Shown here: positions 16,426 to 25,725 of the stretch, piece by piece
How positions within the stretch are numbered: the first letter of the stretch is position 1
Layout: each line of letters starts with the position of its first letter
Assembly: GCA_040080145.1 (NCBI GenBank)
Contig: JBEBJA010000186.1
Location: 1 to 54,217 of the forward strand
Source: JANXVY01 sp040080145
Lineage (GTDB): Bacteria; Pseudomonadota; Alphaproteobacteria; Rhizobiales; Hyphomicrobiaceae
Length of the DNA stretch: 54,217 nt
Direction of reading: 5' to 3'
The notes under the pieces: generated by a model
Told to the model about the DNA's origin: nothing
The model's database searches: none
The model's input: only the letters and a program-made list of their open reading frames with translations
Program-made: the position numbers and the translations under genes

Positions 16426-16553
16426 GGCCGCTGTTTTGATCCAAGTCACAGACCGTCACGTCGTTGTCAGCTTCGGCATTGTAGCGAGTGTGCTAGACTT
16501 CGAGGCGATGGTGGGCGCGTAGGCTGCGCGGTTAGGCGCAGCAAGGAGTAGGC

Positions 16554-16823
16554 ATGAGCGAAGAAGCGAATATGATCATCGCCCGGATGCGGATCGAGGA
16601 AATTAAGGCCTTCTACGTCCACGCCGGGATTTATGTCGCAGTCAATCTGGTGTTGATCGGAATCAATATCTACAACCAGGACGATGTCTGGTGGTCGCTG
16701 TGGGCCTTGCTGGGCTGGGGTATCGGCCTGCTCATTCATGGGCTCAGCGTCTACGGACCCGTCTCCAACCTGATGATGAAGTGGGAACAACGCAAAATCG
16801 CGCAGTTGCTGCACAAAGAATAA
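16554..16823 (+). CDS. 2TM domain protein
   Basis: An 89-residue protein with a strong ribosome site (AGGAG) before the ATG at 16554. The layout is a charged N-terminus (MIIARMRIEEIKAFYVH), two membrane helices (about 22-40 and 47-66) with a DDVWW loop, and a WEQRKIAQLLHKE tail. This is the small 2TM domain found alone or fused to histidine kinases in many bacteria. Function unknown. The TTGGGTC hairpin follows the stop. Confidence 0.8.
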   Translation: MSEEANMIIARMRIEEIKAFYVHAGIYVAVNLVLIGINIYNQDDVWWSLWALLGWGIGLLIHGLSVYGPVSNLMMKWEQRKIAQLLHKE

Positions 16824-16842
16824 GCCGGGTGTCAACTTGTCG

Positions 16843-16916
16843 GTTGGGTCAAGGGGCCCTTGCCGCGCGACCCAACAACGTCCTCAAAGTATTGGGTCGC
16901 ACAAATGATTGACCCA
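16843..16916. repeat. TTGGGTC hairpins after the 2TM gene
   Basis: GTTGGGTC (16843-16850) pairs with GACCCAAC (16869-16876), and TGGGTC (16893-16898) pairs with GACCCA (16911-16916). They belong to the TTGGGTTA repeat family and lie between two convergent genes, where they could stop transcription. Confidence 0.65.
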
Positions 16917-16942
16917 GTCTACGAAAGCAAGACTTTGCAGTA

Positions 16943-19165
16943 TTAGGTCCCTTTATAGATCTGTTTCGTCATCGGCAACCGCAGCGTGCGTTGGCCGGTG
17001 GCGGAAAACAGCGCGTTTGCGACGGCGGGCAGGACCACCGGCGTACCGGGCTCACCGACCCCGGTTGGAGCTTCCGCCGACGGTACGATATAGCTCTCGA
17101 CCTTGGGCATGTCCGACATCCGCAGCGGCGCATACGTGTCAAAATTTGCCTGCTCGACGTTTCCGCCTTTCAGCGTGATCTCACCGCGCAGCGCGGCACC
17201 CAGGCCAAAGCCGATCCCGCCCTCCATCTGCGCGTGAACGACGTCCGGGTTGACCGCAATTCCGCAATCAATGGCCGAAACCACCCGCACAACTTTGAAA
17301 GACCCGTCGGGCTTTAGCGCCACGTCAGCAATCTGCGCGACATACGACTGGAAGCTTTCATGCAAGGCGACGCCTCGCGTGGTGCCGGGGGGAACGGGCG
17401 AACCCCACCCAGCCTTTTCAGCAGCCAGCTTCAGCGCGCCCGCGTGACGCGGCTTGTCCTTCAGCAGCGCAAGCCGGAACGCGACGGGGTCTTTGCCGGC
17501 TTCCTTCGCCAGCAGGTCCATCATGTGCTCGGTCGCATGCGCCGTGTGGGTCGCCCCGACCGACCGCCACCACAGCACCGGTACGCCGATCGTGACGCTG
17601 TGCAACTCGACCGACAAATTGGGAATGGCGTACGGCAGCGTACTCGCGCCTTCAACGGAAGTGGCGTCGATGCCGCCTTTGACCATCTGTCCCTCGAACG
17701 GCGTGCCAGCGAGGATTGATTGCCCAACGATGCGGTGGTGCCAGGCGACGACATTGCCCGCCGTGTCGAGCCCCGCACGGACCCGATGCAGATATATCGG
17801 CCGGTAGTAGCCGCCTTTGATATCGTCCTCGCGGGTCCAGATGACCTTGATCGGCACCGGCTTGCCATACGCCTTGGCGATCTCGCAAGCCTCGGCAACG
17901 AAATGCGAATTGGTGATCGCCCGGCGGCCAAACGATCCACCGGCCCACACGGTATGAAGTTGAACTGCTTCCGGCTTCAACCCGAGCACGGAACAGGCAG
18001 CGCCATGATCGAGCGTCTGCATCTGCGATCCAGTCCACACCTCGGCGGACGACCCGGTACTGCGCACGACGCAGTCGAGCGTCTCCATCGGCGCATGGGC
18101 GAGGTAGGGAAACTCGAAATCCGCAGATACGACTTTCGCGGCCTTGGCAAGCGCCGCTTCGGCATCTCCGTCCTTGCGGGCGGAGGTTCCGGGCTTGTCG
18201 AGCAGCGCCTTGTAGGCGCCGATGATATCCGCCGTACTGCGCGTTTCCGCCTTGCTTTCGTCCCAGCTGACCTTGAGGGCGTCGCGCCCCTTGATGGCAG
18301 CCCAGGTCGATTTCGCCAGCACCGCAACACCTTGTGGAACCTTCACGACAGCAACGACACCCGGCGTCTTTTCGGCAGCGGTCGCATAATACGACGCAAC
18401 CGTTGCCCCAAACTTCGGCGGGCGGGCCATGACCGCAACCAGCATGTCCGGCATCTGCAGGTCGAACGTGAACTTGGCTGTGCCGTTCGTCTTTGCTCGT
18501 GAATCGACGCGGGGAAACGCCTTCCCGATGAAAACGAATTTGTCGGGCGTCTTGAGCGTCACTTTGGATGGAACGGCCTGCTTGGCCGCCGCATCCGCCA
18601 TCGCCCCGAGCGTCGCGGTCTTACCGGATTTAATAGAGACGACACCGTTCGAAACCACGACCTCACGGACCGCAACCCCCCACTCCTTGGCCGCCGCCGC
18701 AACGATCATAGCGCGCGCAGTCGCACCGGCGCGGCGGTATTGCTCGTAGGAATTCGACAGCCCGGACGAGCCGCCGACGCCTTGAATGCCAAAGGCGAGG
18801 TTCTTGTATCTGACCGGATCGGAGGGTGCGAATTCGGTTTTGATCTGCGCCCAGCCTGCGTCCAGTTCCTCTGCAACGAGCGTCGCAAGGCCGGTGGCCG
18901 CGCCCTGTCCCTTGTCGAGATGCTTGATGATGACGGTGACGGTGTTGTCCGGCGCAATCCGCACGAAGGCATCCGCCGCCAACCCGTTCGCAGCCGGGGC
19001 CGCCAACGCCGGGCCATCAAGCTGAGGCGCGGCGAGACCGAGCACCAGCCCGGCCCCAGATAGTTTGAGGAACGACCGCCGGCTTGATTGAGCGCTGGCG
19101 AGCGGCTGTCCCAACGCGGCCTCAACGGAAAGTTTGAAGATATCTGTCAAAGACGAGTGGGTCAT
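16943..19165 (-). CDS. Xanthine dehydrogenase-family molybdopterin-binding subunit (IorB-like)
   Basis: A 740-residue large subunit of a molybdenum hydroxylase, of the isoquinoline 1-oxidoreductase/aldehyde oxidase type. The N-terminus carries a twin-arginine signal (SRRSFLKLSGAGLVLGLA, about residues 28-45), so the folded enzyme is exported to the periplasm. WAGGSFGRR binds the molybdopterin cofactor, and Glu705 in GVGEPGTP is the conserved active-site glutamate. The electrons pass to the 2Fe-2S subunit encoded at 19892-20347 and probably to the diheme cytochrome between them. The substrate is unknown; families of this kind hydroxylate aldehydes or N-heterocycles. Confidence 0.9.
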   Translation of the reverse strand: MTHSSLTDIFKLSVEAALGQPLASAQSSRRSFLKLSGAGLVLGLAAPQLDGPALAAPAANGLAADAFVRIAPDNTVTVIIKHLDKGQGAATGLATLVAEELDAGWAQIKTEFAPSDPVRYKNLAFGIQGVGGSSGLSNSYEQYRRAGATARAMIVAAAAKEWGVAVREVVVSNGVVSIKSGKTATLGAMADAAAKQAVPSKVTLKTPDKFVFIGKAFPRVDSRAKTNGTAKFTFDLQMPDMLVAVMARPPKFGATVASYYATAAEKTPGVVAVVKVPQGVAVLAKSTWAAIKGRDALKVSWDESKAETRSTADIIGAYKALLDKPGTSARKDGDAEAALAKAAKVVSADFEFPYLAHAPMETLDCVVRSTGSSAEVWTGSQMQTLDHGAACSVLGLKPEAVQLHTVWAGGSFGRRAITNSHFVAEACEIAKAYGKPVPIKVIWTREDDIKGGYYRPIYLHRVRAGLDTAGNVVAWHHRIVGQSILAGTPFEGQMVKGGIDATSVEGASTLPYAIPNLSVELHSVTIGVPVLWWRSVGATHTAHATEHMMDLLAKEAGKDPVAFRLALLKDKPRHAGALKLAAEKAGWGSPVPPGTTRGVALHESFQSYVAQIADVALKPDGSFKVVRVVSAIDCGIAVNPDVVHAQMEGGIGFGLGAALRGEITLKGGNVEQANFDTYAPLRMSDMPKVESYIVPSAEAPTGVGEPGTPVVLPAVANALFSATGQRTLRLPMTKQIYKGT

Positions 19166-19203
19166 AGCGACCTCCGTTGAGCCGGTTGAGCGCGTGTGTC
19201 TGC

Positions 19204-19827
19204 TTATTTGGAAGCCGCGGGACAGGGCGCTCCAGCCGCTTCCCAGGCTTTGAGCTGCGTGACGAACACATCGTGCGGCGTTGAAACTGGATCGCGTGTG
19301 CCGCCGGGCGACCAGCCCCAGAGTACCAGCTTGTCTACCGTCATGTGTTCGACGAGCGCCGCGACGGTTTTGCCGCCATTGCGCTTTTCATCCTTGAGTG
19401 TTGTGCAAAGCTCAGCGTCCCCCAAACCCTGCCAGCCCATAGAGATCGGTGCCAGATGCCACGTCGGTGCGCCGGGAACGCCGCTGTTGGCGTTGTTCTC
19501 GTCGCGATGGCAACTGGTGCAGCGCATGTTGACGAAGCCGAGGTCATCTACGCCGCGCACGACGTTTTGCAAGTGCTCATGCCGGTCGTTGCCCTGGCGC
19601 GGGCGGTCGTCGCGGGGATGACAATTCATGCAGCGGGGATGGTTCAGCACGACAGAAATTGGTTGGAATAAGTCGCCCTGAGCTGCTTGCGCGTATGCGG
19701 AGGTGGCTAAAGAAAGCCGCTGACCGGTCTGCTGCCCGTGAGCCCAGAACGCTAATCCCGCACCGGTTGCAACCGCGAATACTGCCAACGCCGCTCGCCG
19801 CTTCAACGCCATCCGCTTCAACGCCAT
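19204..19827 (-). CDS. Diheme c-type cytochrome, exported
   Basis: A 207-residue protein starting at the ATG at 19827, with a perfect AGGAGG ribosome site; upstream in-frame codons are non-conserved. It begins with a duplicated MALKR motif, then an N-terminal membrane/signal segment (RRAALAVFAVATGAGLAFW). Two haem motifs are visible, CMNCH and CTSCH. Set between the Moco and 2Fe-2S subunit genes of a molybdenum hydroxylase, it is the probable electron acceptor linking the enzyme to the respiratory chain. The spacing to the flanking genes (38 and 64 bases) supports one operon. Confidence 0.8.
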   Translation of the reverse strand: MALKRMALKRRAALAVFAVATGAGLAFWAHGQQTGQRLSLATSAYAQAAQGDLFQPISVVLNHPRCMNCHPRDDRPRQGNDRHEHLQNVVRGVDDLGFVNMRCTSCHRDENNANSGVPGAPTWHLAPISMGWQGLGDAELCTTLKDEKRNGGKTVAALVEHMTVDKLVLWGWSPGGTRDPVSTPHDVFVTQLKAWEAAGAPCPAASK

Positions 19828-19891
19828 GTCGGACCTCCTCAAACGAAAAGCAAATGAACCAAGCGCTGCAAATGTTCGCGCCAAGGCAAGA

Positions 19892-20347
19892 TCAGATGGC
19901 GTGCGCGGCCTCGTGAATGGCGGCGCGAATGCGGTGATAGGTGCAGCAGCGGCAGACGTTACCGTCCATGGCCTTGTCGATGTCATCGTCGGTAGGTTTG
20001 GCAATCTGCGATAGCAGGCCAATGGCGGACATGATCTGTCCCGACTGGCAATAGCCGCACTGTGCAACATCCAGCTTGTTCCAAGCGGCCTTGACCGCCA
20101 GAGCGATTTTGTCACGCGCGCCTTCGATCGTGGTCACGCTGCGCCCGTCCACGTCCTGGGCGAGGATCTGGCACGAGCGGACAACTTCTCCATCGAGATG
20201 GACACTGCAAGCCCCGCATAACGCCGCCCCGCAGCCGAACTTGGTGCCGGTCAGCCCCAATTCGTCACGGATGACCCATAGCAATGGCGTATCCGGCGCG
20301 GCCTCAATTTTGCGGGCCTCGCCGTTGATGGTGACAGTAATGGCCAT
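19892..20347 (-). CDS. (2Fe-2S)-binding subunit of a molybdenum hydroxylase (IorA-like)
   Basis: A 151-residue protein starting at the ATG at 20347. The plant-type cluster ligands are Cys39, Cys44, Cys47 and Cys59 (FGCGAALCGACSVHLDG), and the second cluster ligands Cys97, Cys100, Cys132 and Cys134 (CGYCQSGQ, then CRC). This is the standard small-subunit architecture that passes electrons from Moco. It is the first gene of the three-gene minus-strand operon. It carries no Tat signal and is probably carried out with the large subunit. Confidence 0.92.
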   Translation of the reverse strand: MAITVTINGEARKIEAAPDTPLLWVIRDELGLTGTKFGCGAALCGACSVHLDGEVVRSCQILAQDVDGRSVTTIEGARDKIALAVKAAWNKLDVAQCGYCQSGQIMSAIGLLSQIAKPTDDDIDKAMDGNVCRCCTYHRIRAAIHEAAHAI

Positions 20348-20658
20348 GGAGAAGCACTCCGCTGAGATGCAGGTACGTGGGATCGTTAACGGTTGCACAC
20401 CAACATAGTTCCAATATGTCGAACTAAAAGGGTTGAACGCACGATTCGGGGCAAAAATCCGCAACAAGAGTGCCGCCATCGGTATTGTGTGAGCAACACT
20501 GTTGCAAAGGTGAACCCCCGCAGTATAGTCCGGCCCGAAACAGATGAAGCGGCAGCGTTGCACGAATTTTGTGTAGCGCTTGTGCCGCTTTTTACGCATA
20601 CGTCGGCGCTGCAATTGATTTGGCCGCGCCCGGTATCAGCCTCAAAGGAACCTTCGAC

Positions 20659-20994
20659 ATGTTCACGACGCCTGCATTCGCCCAAGCAGCTGGTTCCAGC
20701 AGCAGCCCGATGGATACGTTCCCGCTGGTCATGCTCATGGTGCTTGGCATCGTCTTCTTTCTGGTCATCCGCCCTCAGCAGCAAAAGGCCAAGGAATATG
20801 CCGCGATGGTCGAAAAGATCCGCCGCGGCGACACGGTCGTGACGGCCGGCGGCTTTGTCGCCCGCGTCAGCAAGGTGACGGAAGGGTCCGACGAGATTGA
20901 AGTCGAACTTTCCGACACGATGAAAGTGCGTGTCCTGAAATCCACGCTGCTGAGCGTGCGTGCCAAAAACGAACCCGTGAAGGAAGCAACGTGA
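20659..20994 (+). CDS. yajC: YajC, preprotein translocase auxiliary subunit
   Basis: A 111-residue protein starting at the ATG at 20659 (AAGGA upstream). One membrane helix (about 16-38) ends in the family signature VIRPQQQKAKEY, followed by a cytoplasmic domain with RRGDTVVTAGGFVARV. YajC associates with SecD and SecF, encoded next on the same strand, to aid the proton-driven late steps of Sec export. Confidence 0.95.
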   Translation: MFTTPAFAQAAGSSSSPMDTFPLVMLMVLGIVFFLVIRPQQQKAKEYAAMVEKIRRGDTVVTAGGFVARVSKVTEGSDEIEVELSDTMKVRVLKSTLLSVRAKNEPVKEAT

Positions 20995-21072
20995 TTGCGG
21001 ATCTCGCAAGGGCTCCCCATTTCGGCTTCGACCTGAACCACCTCTAACGATGATAAGAGCGGCCGCCGTCCA

Positions 21073-22713
21073 ATGATGTATTTTACACGCGCCAAGACGC
21101 TGTTTATCTTAGGGATTTGCCTCGTCGGCATTCTCGCCTGCGTTCCGAATTTTCTGTCGGACGCAACGTACAAGGCGCTGCCGGGCTGGGCCCAGCACAG
21201 GATCGGCCTCGGCCTCGACTTGCGCGGCGGTGCCCACTTGCTCATGTCCATGGATTCAGACCAGCTCAAGAAAGACTGGCTTGGAACCTTGCGCGACGAC
21301 GCCCGCAAGAACCTGCGCGAAGCCAAGATCGGCTTTAACGGCATCGCGGCCACCGCGAACAGCGTGCAGATCCGCCTGACCAAGCCAGAGGAGGCCGATG
21401 CTGCCATCCTCGCCCTCAAGAAGCTGACCAACGTGATCGCTGCGGCGCGCTTTGCCGGGGCATCCGACATTTCCATCGCCAAAGGTGCGGAGCCTGGCCT
21501 GATTGTCGTCGAGCCGACCGAAGCCGGAATTCGCGACCGCATCTCCAATGCTGCCGCCGCCTCTATCGAAACCGTCCGCCGCCGTATCGACGCTTACGGC
21601 ACAACCGAACCCAACATCGTCCGCCAGGGCGACGCGCGCATCCTGATCCAGGTCCCCGGCGTCGAAGACACCAAGGCCTTAAAAGATCTGATCGGTTCGA
21701 CCGCCAAGCTCGCCTTCCATGAAGTCCACCCGCAGGTGACCGCCGACGAGGCCAAGTCGGGTCGCGTTCCGTCCGGCTACAAGATCTACAAGGCCGACCC
21801 CAAGGATGCAGAAGCGGCTGGCCGCGAATATGTCCTGCGCGAAACGCCTGTCGTGGACGGTGGCGACCTGTCCGACGCCCACCCCGGTTTCGAGCAGCGC
21901 ACCAACGAGGCGATCATCTCGTTCCGTTTCAATCAATCCGGTGCCCGCAAATTCGGCAATTTCACCAAGGATAACGTCGGCCGTCCGTTCGCCATTGTGC
22001 TTGACGACAAGGTGCTGTCAGCGCCGGTCATCCGCGAAGCAATTCTGGGCGGCTCGGGGCAGATTTCGGGCTCCTACACACCAGAATCTGCCAACGCATT
22101 GGCCATTCAGCTCCGCTCCGGTGCGCTACCGGCGAAGCTGACCGTCGTCGAAGAACGCACCGTCGGTGCAAACCTCGGCCAGGACTCGATCGACGCTGGT
22201 AAACGCGCTGCCATCGTCGGCATGGTCGCCGTCGTCGCCTTCATGGTCTACGCCTATGGCCTGCTCGGCATCTTCGCCTCCTTGGGTGCCGCCCTCCACG
22301 TCGTTTTGGTGTTTGCGATTATGTCGATCCTTGGCTCGACGATGACCCTGCCGGGCATTGCCGGCATCGTGCTGACGATCGGCATGTCCGTCGACGCCAA
22401 CGTGCTGATCTACGAACGGATCCGAGAAGAACTGCGCGCCGGGAAGGCGCCTATTGCCGCCATTGAACAAGGATTCGAACGCGCCTATGGCACGATCATC
22501 GACAGTCAGTTGACGACCTTCATCGCCGGCCTTGTCATGTTCCTGCTGGGCTCTGGCCCCATTCGTGGCTTCGCCGTCACCCTGACGCTTGGCATCATTA
22601 CCACCGTGTTCACTGCGTTCACCGTCACGCGCTTGCTCGTCTTCTGGTGGCTGAAAGCCCAGAAAACCCGCAAGATCGACGCGCCGCTATCCTACAAGAT
22701 GGCCCGCAGGTAA
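21073..22713 (+). CDS. secD: Protein translocase subunit SecD
   Basis: A 546-residue SecD. The N-terminal helix is followed by the periplasmic P1 domain with GLDLRGGAHLLM, and the C-terminal half has five more helices with the conserved GKRAAIVGM, GIAGIVLTIGMSVDANVL and YERIREELRAGK segments; Asp in SVDANV is part of the proton path. With SecF it uses the proton gradient to pull exported proteins out of SecYEG. It lies 78 bases after yajC and 65 before secF. Confidence 0.96.
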   Translation: MMYFTRAKTLFILGICLVGILACVPNFLSDATYKALPGWAQHRIGLGLDLRGGAHLLMSMDSDQLKKDWLGTLRDDARKNLREAKIGFNGIAATANSVQIRLTKPEEADAAILALKKLTNVIAAARFAGASDISIAKGAEPGLIVVEPTEAGIRDRISNAAAASIETVRRRIDAYGTTEPNIVRQGDARILIQVPGVEDTKALKDLIGSTAKLAFHEVHPQVTADEAKSGRVPSGYKIYKADPKDAEAAGREYVLRETPVVDGGDLSDAHPGFEQRTNEAIISFRFNQSGARKFGNFTKDNVGRPFAIVLDDKVLSAPVIREAILGGSGQISGSYTPESANALAIQLRSGALPAKLTVVEERTVGANLGQDSIDAGKRAAIVGMVAVVAFMVYAYGLLGIFASLGAALHVVLVFAIMSILGSTMTLPGIAGIVLTIGMSVDANVLIYERIREELRAGKAPIAAIEQGFERAYGTIIDSQLTTFIAGLVMFLLGSGPIRGFAVTLTLGIITTVFTAFTVTRLLVFWWLKAQKTRKIDAPLSYKMARR

Positions 22714-22778
22714 ACCGCGCTTACCCCTTTTCAGCCGGTGCGTCACAGCCGACCGGCACAACGATAGAGATCTCAGCC

Positions 22779-23741
22779 ATGTTCAAAGGCGTCGACTTTT
22801 TCCCCCACGGGACCAAGTGGAAAATCATCGAAAGGCGCGTGCTCTTTGTCGGGCTCTCCTGGGTTCTAGCGGCTCTTTCCTGCGTCCTGCTCATGACACG
22901 CGGATTGAACTACGGCGTGGATTTCAAGGGCGGCTCGCTGATTGAAGTCCAGGCCAAAGGGCCAACCATCGACGTCGCCGGTCTGCGCGAGCAGCTCCAC
23001 AAACTCGGCTTTGGCGAACTCCAGGTCCAAGGCGCCGGCACGAACGGAGCTCTGGTTCGCGTCGGCCAGCAGCCCGCCGCCGATGAGGCCGCGGAGGCCA
23101 AAGCCCAGGAAGCCGCGAACGCCAAGATCAAGGACGCCCTCAAGGACACGTACGAAATTCGCCGCACCGAGGTCGTTGGCCCAGCCGTGTCCTCGGAACT
23201 GAAATTGACCGGTGTCTACGCCGTCATCGCCGCCATCTGCGGTATTCTGCTTTACGTTTGGTTCCGTTTCGAATGGCAATTCGCCGTGGCCGCCGTGGTC
23301 GCTCTTGTCCACGACGTGTTCATAACCGTCGGAATGTTCTCGGTTCTTTGGTACGAGTTCGACCTGTCGGTTGTCGCGGCCCTGCTGACGCTCGCCGGTT
23401 ACTCGATCAACGATACCGTCGTTGTGTTCGACCGGATCCGTGAAAATTTACGTAAATACAAGAAGATGCCATTGATTGAGCTGCTCAATATGTCGATCAA
23501 CGATACCTTGTCGCGCACGGTGCTGACCTCGGTCGTGACCGGGCTTGCCGTGCTCGCGCTCTACATCTTCGGCACCAGCGTCATCCACGGCTTTGCCTTC
23601 GCCATGCTGTTTGGCATTGCCATCGGAACGTACTCGTCGATCTTCGTCGCCTCCCCGCTCCTGCTCTGGTTCGGCGTGAAGCGCGACTGGTCCGACAACG
23701 CCACCAAACCCACGCCCGGCGACCTCAAGGCACGGGCCTAA
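22779..23741 (+). CDS. secF: Protein translocase subunit SecF
   Basis: A 320-residue SecF starting at the ATG at 22779 (AGAGA upstream). Family segments include GVDFKGGSLIEVQ, the LTLAGYSINDTVVVFDRIRE membrane helix and MSINDTLSRTVLTS. The P1-like region around residue 100 holds an Ala/Glu-rich insertion (DEAAEAKAQEAANAKIKD), which varies between species. It completes the yajC-secD-secF operon. Confidence 0.96.
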   Translation: MFKGVDFFPHGTKWKIIERRVLFVGLSWVLAALSCVLLMTRGLNYGVDFKGGSLIEVQAKGPTIDVAGLREQLHKLGFGELQVQGAGTNGALVRVGQQPAADEAAEAKAQEAANAKIKDALKDTYEIRRTEVVGPAVSSELKLTGVYAVIAAICGILLYVWFRFEWQFAVAAVVALVHDVFITVGMFSVLWYEFDLSVVAALLTLAGYSINDTVVVFDRIRENLRKYKKMPLIELLNMSINDTLSRTVLTSVVTGLAVLALYIFGTSVIHGFAFAMLFGIAIGTYSSIFVASPLLLWFGVKRDWSDNATKPTPGDLKARA

Positions 23742-23779
23742 TGCTCCCTCTCATGGCCTTCGATGGGGAGCGCTTGTCG

Positions 23780-23874
23780 GTTGGGTTAGACGGCCCACTT
23801 GCCGCCGTAACCCAACAAAGGGGATCCAGATGAACCGAAGCTGTTGGGTTACGCGCAAGGAGCGCTAACCCAAC
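23780..23874. repeat. Two TTGGGTTA hairpins between secF and the Mth938 gene
   Basis: GTTGGGTTA (23780-23788) pairs with TAACCCAAC (23808-23816), and a second pair of the same arms lies at 23843-23851 and 23866-23874, with an inner CGC/GCG stem. They match the copy at 3259-3293. Their position inside an otherwise continuous gene cluster may lower or stabilise downstream expression. Confidence 0.75.
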
Positions 23875-23889
23875 CTACAGGTTGCACCA

Positions 23890-24279
23890 ATGACGACATC
23901 ATCCCCCCCCGGCCACTACCCAGGACGCGCGCCCGTCGATGCCTATGGCAACGGTGGTTTCCGGTTTGCAAGCATGAGCCATAAGGGCTCAATCATCGCC
24001 CTGCCCAGCGGCATCTGGGCCTGGGATGTCTCTGATCCGGTTAACCTGACGATGGCCTCGCTGTCGCGCGTCTTCGCCGAACCGCGCGGTGGCGCGTTCC
24101 AGTTCCTGCTGTTGGGAACGGGCCGCACCCAGGTCTTCCCGTCCCCCGAAATCCGCCGCGCCTTTCAAGATTGCGGGATCGGCCTTGACGTCATGACAAC
24201 AGGTGCCGCCGCCCGGACCTATAACGTGCTATTGGCGGAAGGCCGTCCCCTCGGGGCTGCCATGATCGCCGTCTCCTGA
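23890..24279 (+). CDS. Mth938-domain protein (NDUFAF3 homologue)
   Basis: A 129-residue protein of the Mth938/DUF498 fold: YGNGGFRFASMSHKGSIIALPSG, then LLLGTGRTQVFPSPEIR and MTTGAAARTYNVLLAEGR. Its human homologue NDUFAF3 is a complex I assembly factor, and bacterial copies are known to sit beside secDF, as here. The role in this organism is inferred to be membrane-complex assembly. The next two genes follow closely (12 bases, then an 8-base overlap), one of which also resembles a complex I assembly factor. Confidence 0.85.
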   Translation: MTTSSPPGHYPGRAPVDAYGNGGFRFASMSHKGSIIALPSGIWAWDVSDPVNLTMASLSRVFAEPRGGAFQFLLLGTGRTQVFPSPEIRRAFQDCGIGLDVMTTGAAARTYNVLLAEGRPLGAAMIAVS

Positions 24280-24291
24280 AACAAGGTTCTG

Positions 24292-24858
24292 ATGATGCTT
24301 GATACCCCAGTGCGCGCCCTGATGGCCGGATTCGCAGTGCTTGCCGCGCTGGTTGTGCTTGCGGTCCTGAGCGGGCACATGATGCCGCCAGATCTTCTGC
24401 GGATTGCGTCACGCGCGTTCCACGTGTTTTCAGCGATCGTCTGGGTTGGGCTCATCTGGTTCGTCAACATGATCCAGTTGGTCGTGCTCTATGAGGCAGA
24501 CGATGCAGCCAAGGGTGCCTTTCGGACTTGGATTATTCCGCGCGTTGCCAAGCATTTCAAAATGGCCGGCAATCTGACGGTTTTGACGGGACTGGTGCTC
24601 CTCTATCAGTTTGGCTATCTCACATCCCGCCCGTTCGGCTCGTCGGCTTGGCTGTGGCTTGGCGTGTTGGGCGGCACCATTATGCTCGGGCTGGTGCATG
24701 CCAGGATTTCGCCCGCGATCCGCGTGATGCTCGATGCAGCGATCACGGACCCAGACCTCAAAAAGGCCGCGCGCCTGACCGTCAGACGATACGCCCGCAT
24801 CAATCTGCTGCTCTCGGTCCCAGTGACGTTCGCAATGGTGGCTGGCGCCCATGGCTGA
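24292..24858 (+). CDS. Membrane protein similar to the PuuD membrane domain
   Basis: A 188-residue protein with four or five hydrophobic helices. FHVFSAIVWVGLIWFVNMIQ resembles the helix of PuuD-type urate hydroxylases that carries a haem-ligand-like His, and a further His lies in MLGLVHARISP. The cytochrome c domain of PuuD is absent, so it is a membrane-domain-only relative, possibly haem-binding. It overlaps the next gene by 8 bases and follows the Mth938 gene by 12, so it belongs to that operon. Confidence 0.6.
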   Translation: MMLDTPVRALMAGFAVLAALVVLAVLSGHMMPPDLLRIASRAFHVFSAIVWVGLIWFVNMIQLVVLYEADDAAKGAFRTWIIPRVAKHFKMAGNLTVLTGLVLLYQFGYLTSRPFGSSAWLWLGVLGGTIMLGLVHARISPAIRVMLDAAITDPDLKKAARLTVRRYARINLLLSVPVTFAMVAGAHG

Positions 24859-25657
24859 CGACGCCTTGGAGGATTTGCGTCATACCGCGAAGTCCTACGC
24901 ACCCGATGCCTACGTTACCGCTCTGCTCGCCCCCAGCCATCGCCAGCGCCCCATGATCGCCCTGGCGGCCTTCCTCGGCGACGTCGAACGGATCGTGACC
25001 ACATTGAGCGATCCCGCTATCGCCGAAATTCGCCTGCAGTGGTGGCGCGACGCAATCAGGGCCGCGCCGTCCGGTTTCAAGACCGGCCATCCAGGCGCCG
25101 ATGCCCTCGCCGATGCCGTCTCGGTCTATGAACTCCCCTTCGAGACCTTCGACGCCCTGCTCGATGCGCGCGCGCTCGACCTCTACGCCGATCCGCTCCC
25201 AAGCGAGGCCGCGTTTGATGCATACCTGATCCGGACAGATGGCGCAGCGTTCAACCTCTTCGCAAAGTGCCTCGGCAGTGCCGATGCCGCCCAATCACCG
25301 CTGATCGCCCATGCGGCCCGCGCGTGCGCAACTGCCCGTCTCATCGCCCAGTTGCCGGTGTTTCTGGCCCGTGGGCGTACCCCATTTCCAGGCGTTGACG
25401 CGGCAGATCCAGTCCAGCTTCACGCCGCGCTGGACCATCGCCGCAGTCAGGCCCGTGACGCGCTAAACTCAGCACGCGGCGTATGGCGTACTTGCCCACA
25501 ACCCGACCGGGCTGCTTGCCTTTCCTTGGCCCTTGTTGAGCCGTATTTGAAGGGCTCGAATCGAGCCGGTCACGACCCGGCTAAGGCGTTGACGCAAGTC
25601 GAGCCGCTGACCCGCATGTGGCGGATGTGGCAAGCTCATGCGTTGGGTAGGTTCTGA
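24851..25657 (+). CDS. Squalene/phytoene synthase-like protein (NDUFAF6 type)
   Basis: A 268-residue member of the trans-isoprenyl synthase superfamily, recognisable by QWWRDAI, the helical pattern and AYLIRTDGAAFNLFAK. The two metal-binding aspartate clusters needed for catalysis are not intact; only GDVERI and single acidic residues remain. That is what is seen in the mitochondrial complex I assembly factor NDUFAF6 and its alphaproteobacterial relatives. Placed in an operon with the Mth938/NDUFAF3 homologue, a role in respiratory complex assembly is more likely than terpenoid synthesis. This is inference. Confidence 0.75.
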   Translation: MADDALEDLRHTAKSYAPDAYVTALLAPSHRQRPMIALAAFLGDVERIVTTLSDPAIAEIRLQWWRDAIRAAPSGFKTGHPGADALADAVSVYELPFETFDALLDARALDLYADPLPSEAAFDAYLIRTDGAAFNLFAKCLGSADAAQSPLIAHAARACATARLIAQLPVFLARGRTPFPGVDAADPVQLHAALDHRRSQARDALNSARGVWRTCPQPDRAACLSLALVEPYLKGSNRAGHDPAKALTQVEPLTRMWRMWQAHALGRF

Positions 25658-25725
25658 CGAGGGCGGCACTCACACGCCGGCCAAGGACGAAGCAAGGCAC
25701 GAGGCAAGACACGAGGATTGGAAGA

